Source: Anaerolineales bacterium (lineage in GTDB: Bacteria; Chloroflexota; Anaerolineae; Anaerolineales; Villigracilaceae). Taken from it: a stretch of 52,031 nt of DNA. Location of the stretch: assembly GCA_013360875.1 (NCBI GenBank), contig JABWAU010000011.1, positions 1 through 52,031 on the forward strand, written 5' to 3'. Each line of letters starts with the position of its first letter. Position 1 is the first letter of the stretch. The notes beneath the pieces were generated by a model, which made no database searches, had not been told where the DNA came from, and was given only the letters and a program-made list of their open reading frames with translations. Of this stretch, positions 8,601 through 16,928 are shown one piece after another. The position numbers and the translations under genes were made by a program.

Positions 8601-10088
8601 TTATTCGCGAATGGTTTCCGGCGCGGGTGGACTTGCGCCTGCCTCGACCTGCGCGAAGGTCTCCCTATCCGCAAGGACGATAAGGGTATCGCCTTCCAGC
8701 AATTCGATCCCGCCGCTGGGCATGATGAATTCGTTATTGCGCGCGATCAGGACGATGAGAAATTCGGGGGGTAAACCCAGTTCCACGATGGTTTTACAGG
8801 CAAATGGCGAGTTGGGCGGGATGGGCAGTTCCTTGAGCTCGTTCTTGAATCCGCTGATGGGCGTATATTCAATCGGATAGATCGGTTTATTCTCGATGGG
8901 CGCGTCCACTTTGAGCCATTTGGCAAGATAGGGCAGGGAGGCGCCCTGCAACAGCGCGGAGGTCAAAACGACGAAGAAAACGATGTTGAAGATCGAATCA
9001 GCCTCGGGCAGCCGGGCAAGAAGCGGAAAAGTCGCCAGGATGATCGGCACCGCGCCGCGCAACCCAACCCATGAAATGAACGTCTTTTCCCGAAAATTGA
9101 ATCTGCGGGAAAACGCCAGGCTGATGAAAACGCTGGCGGGCCTGGCAACGAAGATCAACGCGGTTGCGATGAGTAATCCTGTCCCGATGATGGGAGCGAC
9201 ACGCGATGGAAAGACAAGTAAACCGAGCGTCAGGAACATGATGATCTGAGTCAGCCACGCCATGCCGTTGTGAAAGTGGATCAAACTCCTGCGGTGGACG
9301 AAATCCTGGTGGCCCGCCACGATGCCGGCGAGATAGACCGCAAGGAAACCGTTCCCGTGCGCCGCGCTGGTGACGCTGTAAGTGAGAAACACCATGGAAA
9401 GCGTAAGCACGGGATATAACCCCTCGAAACCGAGTTGCAGGCGATTGGCGAGGAACACGATCATCCTGCCGAAGACGAATCCCAACGCAACGCCGATGAG
9501 GATTTGAAGGATGAACGAAGCGACCAGATCGTTGGCTTGAAAATCGGGCTGGGTCAGCAATTGGATAAAGCCGACCGTGAGGAAAACCGCCATCGGATCG
9601 TTGCTTCCCGATTCGAGTTCGAGCAGCGGGCGTAATGTCCCCTTCAGCCCGAGACTTTTCGAACGCAAAATGGAAAACACCGCCGCCGCATCCGTGGAGG
9701 ACACGATGGCGCCGAGCAGAAGTCCCTGCAGGAGAGAAAAATCGAGCAGGGCTTGAGCCACCAACCCAACCGCCAACGCCGTGAGCAGGACGCCCAGCGT
9801 GGAAAGCGCAATCCCTTCCTTCAAAACGGGGCGGATGTCCTTCCATTCTGTTTCCAAACCGCCCGCGAACAGAATCAGGTTCAATGCGATGATGCCGATG
9901 AATTGCGACAGCGCCGGGTCGTCGAAATAGATCCCGCCGGGACCGTCGGCTCCCGCCAGCATACCCAGCGCAAGGAACAACAGCAGCGCGGGAATGCCAA
10001 AACGGTCCGAGACCTTGCTGGCAAATACGCTCAACAACAACAGGCTGGCGACACCGACCAAAATCAATACTTCAGCAGAGGCGGTCAA
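8601..10088 (-). CDS. K+/H+ antiporter, NhaP2/CvrA type, with TrkA-C domain
   Basis: This 495-residue CPA1-type cation/proton antiporter has about 12 membrane helices over residues 1-390. The core motifs are S-S-T-D-A-A-A-V-F (about 130-138) and E-L-E-S-G-S-N-D-P-M-A-V (about 157-168), the latter holding the conserved N-D ion-binding pair. A cytosolic TrkA-C regulatory domain follows (about 400-485, ending L-L-E-G-D-T-L-I-V-L-A-D-R). It should expel K+ or Na+ in exchange for protons. The pterin-synthase-like gene starts 10 bp after its stop, so the two are likely transcribed together, though their functions need not be linked. Confidence 0.9.
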   Translation of the reverse strand: MTASAEVLILVGVASLLLLSVFASKVSDRFGIPALLLFLALGMLAGADGPGGIYFDDPALSQFIGIIALNLILFAGGLETEWKDIRPVLKEGIALSTLGVLLTALAVGLVAQALLDFSLLQGLLLGAIVSSTDAAAVFSILRSKSLGLKGTLRPLLELESGSNDPMAVFLTVGFIQLLTQPDFQANDLVASFILQILIGVALGFVFGRMIVFLANRLQLGFEGLYPVLTLSMVFLTYSVTSAAHGNGFLAVYLAGIVAGHQDFVHRRSLIHFHNGMAWLTQIIMFLTLGLLVFPSRVAPIIGTGLLIATALIFVARPASVFISLAFSRRFNFREKTFISWVGLRGAVPIILATFPLLARLPEADSIFNIVFFVVLTSALLQGASLPYLAKWLKVDAPIENKPIYPIEYTPISGFKNELKELPIPPNSPFACKTIVELGLPPEFLIVLIARNNEFIMPSGGIELLEGDTLIVLADRETFAQVEAGASPPAPETIRE

Positions 10089-10119
10089 TCACCATTCTCC
10101 GTCGAATGAATATCGAACT

Positions 10120-11181
10120 TCATGTTGTGTAATCCAGGACGACCTGAATCGTCTCTTGAGGATTTTCATCCAGCAGACGATAAGCCTTCTCCGCCTCGTG
10201 GATGGGGAAGCGATGCGTGATCCATTTCTGAGGCTGGATTCGCTTCAACGCCTCCCACGCGACCCGGAACCTGCGCGGTTTATCCCAGCGCCCGCTCAAC
10301 GCCGGATCAATAACGCTGACCTGCGACGAGATGAGTTTGATCCGCGAGCGATGGAACGTACCTCCCAGGTTTATTTCCGCGCGTTTTTCTCCGTACCACG
10401 AACCGATGACGATGCGCCCGCTGAAGGCGGTCAACGCGATGGCGTCGTTCAACGCGGAGGGGGAGCCGCTGAGTTCGAAGGTCAGGTCGAATTTCGTCTG
10501 CGCGTAGCCAGGTTGGTATGTTGAGGGGACATGAATTGATTCATTTGCTTTACTCGCAGGTTCGGGATCGAACGAATCATTTACCCCCAATTCAAGCGAC
10601 GCCTTGCGCCTCAATTCGTAACAATCTGACGTGACCAATACTTCGAGGGGAAACTCTTTCAGCAATGAAGCCGTCAGCAAACCGACGATGCCTTGTCCCA
10701 ACACCAGAACGCGCTCTCCCAAAATCGGCGCGCCGTCCTGGACAAGATTTACGGCTGTTTCCATGTTTGGGAGGAAGCAGGCAGAGTCGGGTGACAGTGA
10801 ATCGGGAATGAGCAATAGGTTGTCTGGCGTTGCAATAAAATGGGAAGCGTGAGGTTGGAACGAGAATACCTGCCTGTCGAGCCATGACTTGTTTACCTGT
10901 GCACCTGTCTCCCTGATTACTCCTACGCAGGCATATCCATACGCGATGGGAAACTCGAAGCCGCCGCGCAAAGCCGATATAACGGGATCAGTTTCGAGTT
11001 CACGCGGGAAGCGGCCCTGGTAGATCAGCATCTCGGTCCCTGCGCTGATCGCCGAACAGAGCGTCTCCACCAAAACTTCGTCCGCGCCAAGAGCAGGCAG
11101 AGTCTCCTCGCGGAGTTCCACCTGTCGCGGCGCGGTGAAGTAGACGGTCCTTCGTTTCACTCCCCCAATTTTACCTTGCAT
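10120..11181 (-). CDS. Zinc-type MDR dehydrogenase, BchC-like
   Basis: The 353-residue protein is a medium-chain dehydrogenase/reductase. It has an N-terminal GroES-like domain (S-A-I-S-A-G-T-E-M near residue 43) and a nucleotide-binding Rossmann fold with V-L-V-L-G-Q-G-I-V-G-L-L. The usual catalytic Cys of zinc alcohol dehydrogenases is Ser-Ala-Gly-Thr here, as in the BchC-like subgroup, so a classic catalytic zinc is doubtful. The ATG at 11181 shares its A with the TAA stop of the small gene before it (TAATG). That coupling supports this start. The substrate is unknown; the neighbours suggest a role with the pterin-synthase-like protein. Confidence 0.75.
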   Translation of the reverse strand: MQGKIGGVKRRTVYFTAPRQVELREETLPALGADEVLVETLCSAISAGTEMLIYQGRFPRELETDPVISALRGGFEFPIAYGYACVGVIRETGAQVNKSWLDRQVFSFQPHASHFIATPDNLLLIPDSLSPDSACFLPNMETAVNLVQDGAPILGERVLVLGQGIVGLLTASLLKEFPLEVLVTSDCYELRRKASLELGVNDSFDPEPASKANESIHVPSTYQPGYAQTKFDLTFELSGSPSALNDAIALTAFSGRIVIGSWYGEKRAEINLGGTFHRSRIKLISSQVSVIDPALSGRWDKPRRFRVAWEALKRIQPQKWITHRFPIHEAEKAYRLLDENPQETIQVVLDYTT

Positions 11182-11516
11182 TAGGATTTGGGTTTGTCCA
11201 TCCAGAGGGAGGCGAGCAGGATCACTTCGGCGGCTTTGGCGTAGTAACCGGTCGCGCTCGATGTGCCTGCCACAAAGGTCTTATCGCCCATCACGATCCA
11301 CAGGACGATGGTGAGCGCGGTATAGCCGACCAACGCCCACTAGACCAGATTGCGGCGCTGTTGAAAGAACGAAATGGGGAGGAGGTACGCGCCCAACAGA
11401 CCGAGATACCCGAGGCCGTTCAACGTGAACATGATGTCCGGGTATAGCGAGATGTGCAGGATGGCGGTCGCGAGGGCGCTGAGGATGATGACGTAATGTT
11501 TGCCGGTAAGTTTCAT
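11181..11516 (-). pseudogene. Small membrane protein gene interrupted by an in-frame TAG
   Basis: An ATG at 11516, preceded by AAAGGAG, opens a frame of 111 codons that ends in the TAATG overlap with the dehydrogenase gene. Codon 59 (11342-11340) is TAG; everything on both sides stays in frame and is clearly coding. The first part has two hydrophobic helices (H-Y-V-I-I-L-S-A-L-A and L-G-Y-L-G-L-L-G-A-Y-L-L). The second starts W-A-L-V-G-Y-T-A-L-T-I-V-L-W and has another two. A single TGG-to-TAG change would explain it. It may be a recent pseudogene, a sequencing error, or less likely a readthrough site. No family was recognised. Confidence 0.7.
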
Positions 11517-11577
11517 TTTTGACTCCTTTACTTGTAAATACGGCTCATATCGGCGGATCGGATTTTATCATTGCTCT

Positions 11578-12468
11578 TCAAACAACGGACACGCCTTGAT
11601 CCGGCGGCTGGGTTTTGATCAATCCACGCAACCGCTGGATGACGACCTGATGGATCGCCAGCGCGTCGGTCGAGCCGACCTCATCGAGCGTGACCGGTCT
11701 TGCAAAACGGACATGCACGGTATTCGGGCGCGCGTCGCGCAGAATGATGACGAGCAATTGCAAGGCGGCGGCAAGTTTCTCGCTCTCTTTACGCGTCCGT
11801 TTGAGGCGCGTCAGCCAGTGACGCGCGGTCTTCTCCCATATCACTCCACTCACCAAAACGGGGACGATCCTCGTCTCACGCGCGAAGCGGATGAAGACGC
11901 CGGCGGAATCGGTCCAGTTCTTCAGGGAGTCCAGCGCGCCGGGATGCACGCCGGGATCGGGTTCGATCTCCCCGGCAGGGAAGGTCAACACGGAGCCGCC
12001 GCTCTTCAAATACGCCGAGACCTGCCGCACCGCGTTCATGCGTTTGGCGGGGTCGTTGTCAATGAAGAAAAGTTGTTTCGTTGTGTTTGTGAGCGATTCC
12101 AAAAACGGACGATGCAGCGCAATGATCTTCAGGTCGGCGCGGTTGATCGCCGCGAACAGGCTGATCGTATCCGCCATGCCGGGGTGGTTGGAGAGGAAGA
12201 GCGCGGGACCGGCGGCTGGCGCGTGTTCGCCTCCATGCACGCGGACATCTTTTACGTAATGCGAACGCATGATGCGACGCGAGGCTTCCGCCAGGTTGCT
12301 TTCACCGACGGCTTGATCGAAGTTCACCATCTGCTCTGCAAACTTGCGCGCAGGCTTGGCAAAGACGCGGCGCAGCGCGGAGGCAAGCAGGGGATAACCC
12401 TGCCAGCCGAAGGACGCGACCAGGTCATCGAGGTTGATTTGGGTGAGTATATCCAGTTGGGAAGGCAT
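11578..12468 (-). CDS. PlsC-like 1-acylglycerol-3-phosphate acyltransferase family protein
   Basis: The 296-residue protein has the acyltransferase signature L-S-N-H-P-G-M-A-D-T, matching the catalytic H-x4-D motif (about residues 94-99). The second block F-P-A-G-E-I-E-P replaces the usual F-P-E-G. It lacks an obvious N-terminal membrane helix. The family transfers acyl groups to lysophosphatidate or related acceptors in lipid synthesis; the exact acceptor cannot be told from sequence. It stands downstream of clpS and the aldo/keto reductase on the same strand. Confidence 0.75.
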   Translation of the reverse strand: MPSQLDILTQINLDDLVASFGWQGYPLLASALRRVFAKPARKFAEQMVNFDQAVGESNLAEASRRIMRSHYVKDVRVHGGEHAPAAGPALFLSNHPGMADTISLFAAINRADLKIIALHRPFLESLTNTTKQLFFIDNDPAKRMNAVRQVSAYLKSGGSVLTFPAGEIEPDPGVHPGALDSLKNWTDSAGVFIRFARETRIVPVLVSGVIWEKTARHWLTRLKRTRKESEKLAAALQLLVIILRDARPNTVHVRFARPVTLDEVGSTDALAIHQVVIQRLRGLIKTQPPDQGVSVV

Positions 12469-12524
12469 GAGGAATGTCTGCAGCGCGACATTTATGTCGC
12501 CTCGCTTGCGGAATAACTTTCGCG

Positions 12525-12830
12525 TTACTCGGGTGCCATCGTGAATTTCAATGGATAGCCCGCGTTGTTTGCCTCGAAGTGCGCCTTGTGGATGCGGCTT
12601 TCCGCCTCGCTTTTGGGAAGCGTCTGCACGTAGGCGTTGCCATAAATGTGCGCGGTGAGCATGATCTCCGCGGCGCGGTCGTTAGCGAGATAAAAGACGG
12701 TCTTGAGGATATGCACCACGTAATCCATTGGCGTCACGTCGTCGTTGTGGATGATGACTTTGTAGAGCGGTTCGAGCTCGGTTTCTGTTTCTTCGATGAT
12801 TTCAATGTCAGGGAGAATTTGGCGATTCAT
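12525..12830 (-). CDS. clpS: ClpS adaptor of the Clp protease
   Basis: The 101-residue protein contains the ClpS core Y-K-V-I-I-H-N-D-D-V-T-P-M-D-Y-V-V (about residues 23-39) with the N-D-D triplet and the Met that line the N-degron pocket. It also has A-H-I-Y-G-N-A-Y-V, equivalent to the conserved H-x-x-G region. The acidic N-terminal tail (E-E-T-E-T-E-L-E) is typical. ClpS delivers N-end-rule substrates to ClpA or ClpC, and no clp ATPase is encoded nearby. It is about 40 bp downstream of the aldo/keto reductase. Confidence 0.92.
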   Translation of the reverse strand: MNRQILPDIEIIEETETELEPLYKVIIHNDDVTPMDYVVHILKTVFYLANDRAAEIMLTAHIYGNAYVQTLPKSEAESRIHKAHFEANNAGYPLKFTMAPE

Positions 12831-12870
12831 TTCAAAAGGATGAAGGATGAATGATGAAGAGGGTTTTCTT

Positions 12871-13686
12871 TTAGGCGTTCGTGAGTTGCGTCAGTTCTTC
12901 ATTGGTCAATACAATATCCGCCGCGTCGAAATTTTCCTTGATATGCTGTGGATTGAACGACATGGGGATAGTGATGACGCGCGGCTGTTGAACAAGCCAT
13001 GCCAGCGCGATCTGAAAGATCGTCGCGTTGTGCGCTTTGGCAATCGCCTCGAGCGTTTTATTCGAGCGCAGGTTGCCTGTGTTCACGGGTTCGTAAGCGG
13101 TAAGCAGGATGTCATTTTGCTGGCAATATTCGAGAACGCCGTTCTTCACGTACGAACGATCCGAGAGGCTGTACGGAACCTGGTTTGTGACGATCGGCGT
13201 TTCGGAAAGCGACTGCGATTGCTTGAGCAGTTTCAAGTTGAAGTTGCTCACGCCGAGATGTTTCACTTTTCCATCGCGCACCAGTTTGTTCAATGCGCGG
13301 AAGGTCTCTTCGTATTTTCCTCCCGCGCGGGGCCAGTGAATGAGGTAAAGGTCAAGATAATCCGTTCCCAGGCGGTTGAGGCTGGCTTCGCAGGATTTCA
13401 AGACCTGTTCGTATTTGAGATGCGCGGGCTGGACTTTGGAGGTGATGAACAGCGCTTCGCGTCGGACTCCCATCTCGCGGATTGCCCGCCCGAGCAGTTC
13501 CTCCGCGTGACCGTTTGCGTACGTCTCTGCGGTGTCGAAGTGGGTATAGCCAACCTCCAGCGCGGAGTGGAGAGCAGCTAGTGAAACGGGATCAAGTTTC
13601 GGGTCCGGGCGGGAACCGCCGCCGATCTTCCAGGTGCCGAAGCCGATCTTGGGAATCGTTACATCATGGACGGTTTCATATTTCAT
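12871..13686 (-). CDS. Aldo/keto reductase
   Basis: The 271-residue TIM-barrel oxidoreductase has all the family blocks. The catalytic residues are D in F-D-T-A-E-T-Y (about 51-57), Y in the same block, K in I-T-S-K-V, and H in L-Y-L-I-H-W-P. It also has G-V-S-N-F-N. The NADPH-binding end is I-P-M-S-F-N-P-Q-H-I. It should reduce aldehydes or ketones with NADPH; the substrate is not predictable. The frame is open to 13740, but the ATG at 13686 has GGGAAA before it and starts the barrel directly. A terminator of the upstream operon lies 17 bp before it. Confidence 0.88.
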   Translation of the reverse strand: MKYETVHDVTIPKIGFGTWKIGGGSRPDPKLDPVSLAALHSALEVGYTHFDTAETYANGHAEELLGRAIREMGVRREALFITSKVQPAHLKYEQVLKSCEASLNRLGTDYLDLYLIHWPRAGGKYEETFRALNKLVRDGKVKHLGVSNFNLKLLKQSQSLSETPIVTNQVPYSLSDRSYVKNGVLEYCQQNDILLTAYEPVNTGNLRSNKTLEAIAKAHNATIFQIALAWLVQQPRVITIPMSFNPQHIKENFDAADIVLTNEELTQLTNA

Positions 13687-13702
13687 TTTCCCAATTGTAC
13701 AC

Positions 13703-13730
13703 AAAAAAACCCGCCTCCCACGAGACGGGT
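13703..13730 (-). terminator. Intrinsic terminator of the ferredoxin oxidoreductase operon
   Basis: On the minus strand ACCCGTCTC and GAGGCGGGT pair over 9 bp (one G-U) around GTGG, followed by seven T residues. It ends the operon that stops at 13766. Confidence 0.85.
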
Positions 13731-13765
13731 AACTAATCACTGATTACTGATCGCTGATCACTTTT

Positions 13766-14314
13766 CTACACAGGAATCTTTTGACCCGCCTCGAACCCCC
13801 TCCTCAACGCCTCGTAATTCTTCGGCAGCAAGTGTTTGTGTCTCGCGGGCAAATGAGCCTCCAGCGCCTTCTCGACATCTTCAATCGTAATTTCGGGCAG
13901 CGCCGTGAGCAGCGCGCCGACCGCCACCATATTAAGCAGTTTCTTGTCGCCGATCTCTTCGGCGATTTCGTTGCACGGCACAAAGATGACGTGGATGTCC
14001 GTCCGCTTCGCGCCGCGGTCCACCATGGATTGGTTGACGATCAATGTCCCGCCCGGGGCGAGCAGTTCCTCATATTTATCGAAGGACGGCAAATTCAGCG
14101 CAATCGCCAGCGGCGGATTCTTCACCAGCGGCGAGCCGATTTCGTCGTCCGCGATGATGATCGTGCAGTTTGCCGTCCCGCCGCGCATTTCGGGACCGTA
14201 GGACGGAATCCAGGTTACTTCCTTGCCGGTATCCATGGCGGCGTAAGCCAACACCTGCCCTCCAAACAAAACGCCCTGTCCTCCAAACCCTGCGATGATG
14301 ATTTCTTTTTGCAT
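13766..14314 (-). CDS. 2-oxoacid:ferredoxin oxidoreductase, gamma subunit
   Basis: The 182-residue protein matches the POR/KOR gamma domain: I-I-A-G-F-G-G-Q-G-V at the N-terminus, P-S-Y-G-P-E-M-R-G-G-T-A-N (about 38-50), and V-A-V-G-A-L in the last third. The gamma subunit sits at the interface of the oxidative decarboxylation complex and takes part in CoA handling. It is the last gene of the four-gene operon, after the ferredoxin, alpha and beta subunits, and is followed by a strong terminator. Confidence 0.9.
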   Translation of the reverse strand: MQKEIIIAGFGGQGVLFGGQVLAYAAMDTGKEVTWIPSYGPEMRGGTANCTIIIADDEIGSPLVKNPPLAIALNLPSFDKYEELLAPGGTLIVNQSMVDRGAKRTDIHVIFVPCNEIAEEIGDKKLLNMVAVGALLTALPEITIEDVEKALEAHLPARHKHLLPKNYEALRRGFEAGQKIPV

Positions 14315-14371
14315 AAGTCGCTTCGCTCCTGAGAATTAGAGAACCGAAGAATTCTCCAACCCTCCACTTCT

Positions 14372-15139
14372 CTAAACTTTTACTTGCTTGATCGCCTCGG
14401 TCACTTTATAGTCGCCCAGCGGAAACGCCGGAACCATCTGCTGTTCCACGAACTTCAACGACTCGACCGGAGTCAAACCCCAGTTGGTGGGACACGTGGA
14501 CAATAACTCGACCATCGAGAAGCCAAGCCCGCGCGCCTGGGTTTCGAACGCGAGACGTATCGCTTTCTTTGCGAGGCGAATGTTCTTCGGGTCGTGCAGG
14601 GAGCGGCGCACACAATACCCCGTGCCTGTCAGTGTCGAGAGCATTTCCGCCACCTGGATCGGGTATCCTTGTGTTTCCACATCGCGGCCGTTGGGGGAGG
14701 AGGTGGTCTTCATGCCGGGCAGCGTGGTCGGCGCCATCTGTCCGCCGGTCATGCCGTAGTTGGCGTTGTTGATGAAAATGACGGTAATATTCTCGCCGCG
14801 CGCCGCCGCATGAACGATCTCGCCCATGCCGATGGAAGCCAGGTCGCCGTCGCCCTGATACGTGAACACGATTCGGTCCGGCAGCACACGCTTGAGTCCG
14901 GTGGCCATGGCAGGCGCGCGTCCGTGCGGGGCTTCGACAAAATCCGTGTCGAAATAATTGTAGGCGAACACCGCGCATCCCACCGGCGCCACGCCGATGG
15001 TGCGGTCGAGCGCATCCATCTCTTCCAAAACTTCCGCAATCAAACGATGCGCCACGCCGTGCGTGCAGCCCGGGCAATAATGGGTGGGCGTTTCGGTAAA
15101 ACCTTCGGGTCGGTCATAAACAAGGTTGTTTGTTGTCAT
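14372..15139 (-). CDS. 2-oxoacid:ferredoxin oxidoreductase, beta (TPP-binding) subunit
   Basis: The 255-residue protein has the thiamine diphosphate motif G-D-G-D-L-A-S-I-G (about residues 94-102) ending with [11 protein letters not shown] (about 124-134), which binds the Mg-diphosphate. The cysteines C-P-G-C-T-H-G-V (about 22-29) and a later Cys match those that bind a 4Fe-4S cluster in KOR/VOR beta subunits. With the alpha subunit it oxidises a 2-oxoacid with CoA to acyl-CoA, CO2 and reduced ferredoxin. Its gene stands between those of the alpha and gamma subunits. Confidence 0.9.
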   Translation of the reverse strand: MTTNNLVYDRPEGFTETPTHYCPGCTHGVAHRLIAEVLEEMDALDRTIGVAPVGCAVFAYNYFDTDFVEAPHGRAPAMATGLKRVLPDRIVFTYQGDGDLASIGMGEIVHAAARGENITVIFINNANYGMTGGQMAPTTLPGMKTTSSPNGRDVETQGYPIQVAEMLSTLTGTGYCVRRSLHDPKNIRLAKKAIRLAFETQARGLGFSMVELLSTCPTNWGLTPVESLKFVEQQMVPAFPLGDYKVTEAIKQVKV

Positions 15140-15158
15140 AAGATTACCTTTTTGCGTA

Positions 15159-15180
15159 GCGGACGTTCTCTAACGTCCGC
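15159..15180. repeat. GCGGACGTT hairpin repeat, copy 1
   Basis: GCGGACGTT and AACGTCCGC form a perfect 9-bp stem with a CTCT loop, between the beta and alpha subunit genes. Related sequences occur at 16682-16721, 37481-37510 and 45899-45936. Confidence 0.7.
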
Positions 15181-15199
15181 TTGCGCTAAAGAGCGCAGA

Positions 15200-16312
15200 T
15201 TACGCAGGATGCATCCTTTCCAGCCACGCCTCGCGCGGATTTGCGTCCACACTCAACTTGCTCGAAGCCATGCGTTCGATCTCATGCAGGATTTCATCCG
15301 GGAAGGGAACCACGCCGCCCATGCGCCCGTAGAACTCGACCGGCACGCGTCCCTTCACCGCCAGGCGGACGTCCTCCAGCATTTGCCCGGAGTTCATCTC
15401 TGTGACGAGGAACGCCTCGACCCGCCCCGCGAGTTGCTCGATGACCCCGGCCGGAAACGGGCTGACGGTGACTGGGCGCAGCAAGCCGACCTTGATTCCC
15501 TTTTGCCGCGCCTGCCGCACCGCCGAGAGCGCCACACGCCCCGCCGTCCCGAAGCCAATCACGACATATTCCGCATCGTCGAGATAATATTCCTTGTAAC
15601 GCACTTCATTCGCCTGAATGCTTTTCCAGCGGGTCAAAAGCCGCAGATTGAGTTTCTCTTCCTGGACAGGATCAAGATAAATCGAGGAAAGGATGCGTCG
15701 CGGACGTTTGCCCATCTTCCCGTCAGTTGCCCAGTCCCAATTTGCGCGTTGAATCGGTCTCATCTCCGGCATTTGCGCGGGTTCCATCATCTGCCCAACC
15801 GAGCCGTCGAGGATGACCATGCAGATGGCGCGGTATTTTTCCGCTAGGTCGAACGACAGCCCCATCAGGTCAATTGCCTCCTGTACCGAGGCGGGCGCGA
15901 GGACGATGGGCTGGTAATCGCCGTGACCGCCGCCATGCACCGCCTGGTTGTAATCGCCCTGCGACGGCGCGATGTTGCCCAAGCCGGGACCGCCGCGCAT
16001 CACGTTGACAAGTACAGCCGGAATCTCGGTCCCCGCGATGTACGACAGCCCTTCCATCATCAGGCTCACGCCGGGACTCGACGATGTGGACATGACGCGC
16101 ACTCCCGCGCACGCCGCGCCATAGACCATGTTGATCGCGCCGAGTTCGGATTCCGCCTGAACAAAAGCACGCCCAAGTTCGGGCATGCGTTTCGAGAGGT
16201 ATTCGAGGATTTCGGTTTGCGGGGTGATGGGGTAGCCGAAATACGCTTCGAGCCCCGCGCGTACCGCGGCTTCGGCGATGGCTTCGTTGCCTTTCCATAA
16301 TTCACGCGTCAT
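15200..16312 (-). CDS. vorB: 2-oxoacid:ferredoxin oxidoreductase, alpha subunit (VorB type)
   Basis: This 370-residue protein matches the alpha subunit over its whole length without the fused gamma domain. It has G-N-E-A-I-A-E-A-A near the start, [11 protein letters not shown] (about 24-34) for TPP and substrate binding, [20 protein letters not shown] and M-R-G-G-P-G-L-G. The domain II/III region, with R-P-V-T-V-S-P-F-P, resembles VorB, the branched-chain 2-oxoacid enzyme, more than pyruvate oxidoreductase. The KorA type is a close alternative, so the substrate should be taken as provisional. Confidence 0.85.
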   Translation of the reverse strand: MTRELWKGNEAIAEAAVRAGLEAYFGYPITPQTEILEYLSKRMPELGRAFVQAESELGAINMVYGAACAGVRVMSTSSSPGVSLMMEGLSYIAGTEIPAVLVNVMRGGPGLGNIAPSQGDYNQAVHGGGHGDYQPIVLAPASVQEAIDLMGLSFDLAEKYRAICMVILDGSVGQMMEPAQMPEMRPIQRANWDWATDGKMGKRPRRILSSIYLDPVQEEKLNLRLLTRWKSIQANEVRYKEYYLDDAEYVVIGFGTAGRVALSAVRQARQKGIKVGLLRPVTVSPFPAGVIEQLAGRVEAFLVTEMNSGQMLEDVRLAVKGRVPVEFYGRMGGVVPFPDEILHEIERMASSKLSVDANPREAWLERMHPA

Positions 16313-16331
16313 TTAATTCTCCGTGATTTTT

Positions 16332-16407
16332 ACCGCGAAGACGCGAAGCTCGCCAAGTCTTTATAAAGAAAAAAAAAGAAACTTCGCGTTCTTTGCGTCT
16401 TCGCGGT
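16332..16407. repeat. ACCGCGAAGACGC inverted repeat
   Basis: ACCGCGAAGACGC (16332-16344) and its exact complement GCGTCTTCGCGGT (16395-16407) enclose a loop that ends in an A-rich run, with an inner GCGAAG/CTTCGC pair. It lies between the ferredoxin and alpha subunit genes, so it would form a large hairpin in the operon mRNA. Confidence 0.75.
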
Positions 16408-16411
16408 GAAT

Positions 16412-16654
16412 CTACACCGTTACAGGTGCGGCTTTGGTAATCTCGCGATACACCGTGATCGCCGCATCCGGGCAGACCAGCGCACAAATGGCGCACCCCG
16501 TACAACCTTCCTTGAAGATGTGCGCGGGGTGATAGCCTTTAGGGGTGAGCCGCGTCATGTCCAGTTCCATCACCTCCTGCGGACATGCGCTGATGCACAA
16601 TTCACAACCTTTGCAGTAAGTATCGCTGACTTCGATCCAGCCTTTGGCTGCCAT
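16412..16654 (-). CDS. 2-oxoacid:ferredoxin oxidoreductase, delta (2x 4Fe-4S) subunit
   Basis: The 80-residue ferredoxin-like protein has two cluster motifs, C-K-G-C-E-L-C-I-S-A-C-P (about residues 14-25) and C-T-G-C-A-I-C-A-L-V-C-P (about 51-62). Each is the C-x2-C-x2-C-x3-C-P signature of a 4Fe-4S cluster. It carries electrons from the TPP subunits to external ferredoxin. It is the first gene of the delta-alpha-beta-gamma operon, although a 76-bp inverted repeat separates it from the alpha subunit gene. Confidence 0.9.
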   Translation of the reverse strand: MAAKGWIEVSDTYCKGCELCISACPQEVMELDMTRLTPKGYHPAHIFKEGCTGCAICALVCPDAAITVYREITKAAPVTV

Positions 16655-16681
16655 GGACGCTCCTTTTATTTTGTTTGCGTA

Positions 16682-16776
16682 GGGCGCGTTCTCTTATGCG
16701 CCTTCGACGTTAGAGAACGTCTCCTACGCAGATTTGACGTCTCCTACGCAGATTTGACGTCTCTTGCGCAGATATG
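16682..16776. repeat. Hairpin repeat copy 2 plus a 20-bp tandem repeat
   Basis: GGCGC/GCGCC and GACGTT/AACGTC hairpins resemble the repeat at 15159. They run into three tandem 20-bp units beginning ACGTCTCCTACGCAGATTTG at 16717, 16737 and 16757; the last differs at three positions. It lies in the divergent gap (16655-16928) between the oxidoreductase operon and the thiolase gene. No clear promoter was identified in this gap. Confidence 0.65.
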
Positions 16777-16928
16777 AGTAGTCGGACATTATTTAGCGGG
16801 ATTCCCGCACCCTGATTATCGCCTCATCTGCCTTTTGGGTATAGTGCCATGAGTCACAATGCAGAACGTACAAATATCATTCTTTCAGGGTGGTAAAATC
16901 CCGATATGAAACTGAATTGGAGGAAACC

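Noticed and set aside
8591-8674. N-terminal extension of the pterin-synthase-like protein
   Set aside because: It would overlap the antiporter gene by 74 bases; the ATG at 8590 has a good ribosome site and fits the fold.
11500-12516. Long plus-strand open frame of 338 codons
   Set aside because: It is the reverse of the PlsC-like gene, with low-complexity composition and no family motif.
16717-16776. Possible CRISPR array
   Set aside because: The 20-bp units are directly adjacent without spacers, and no cas genes are present.
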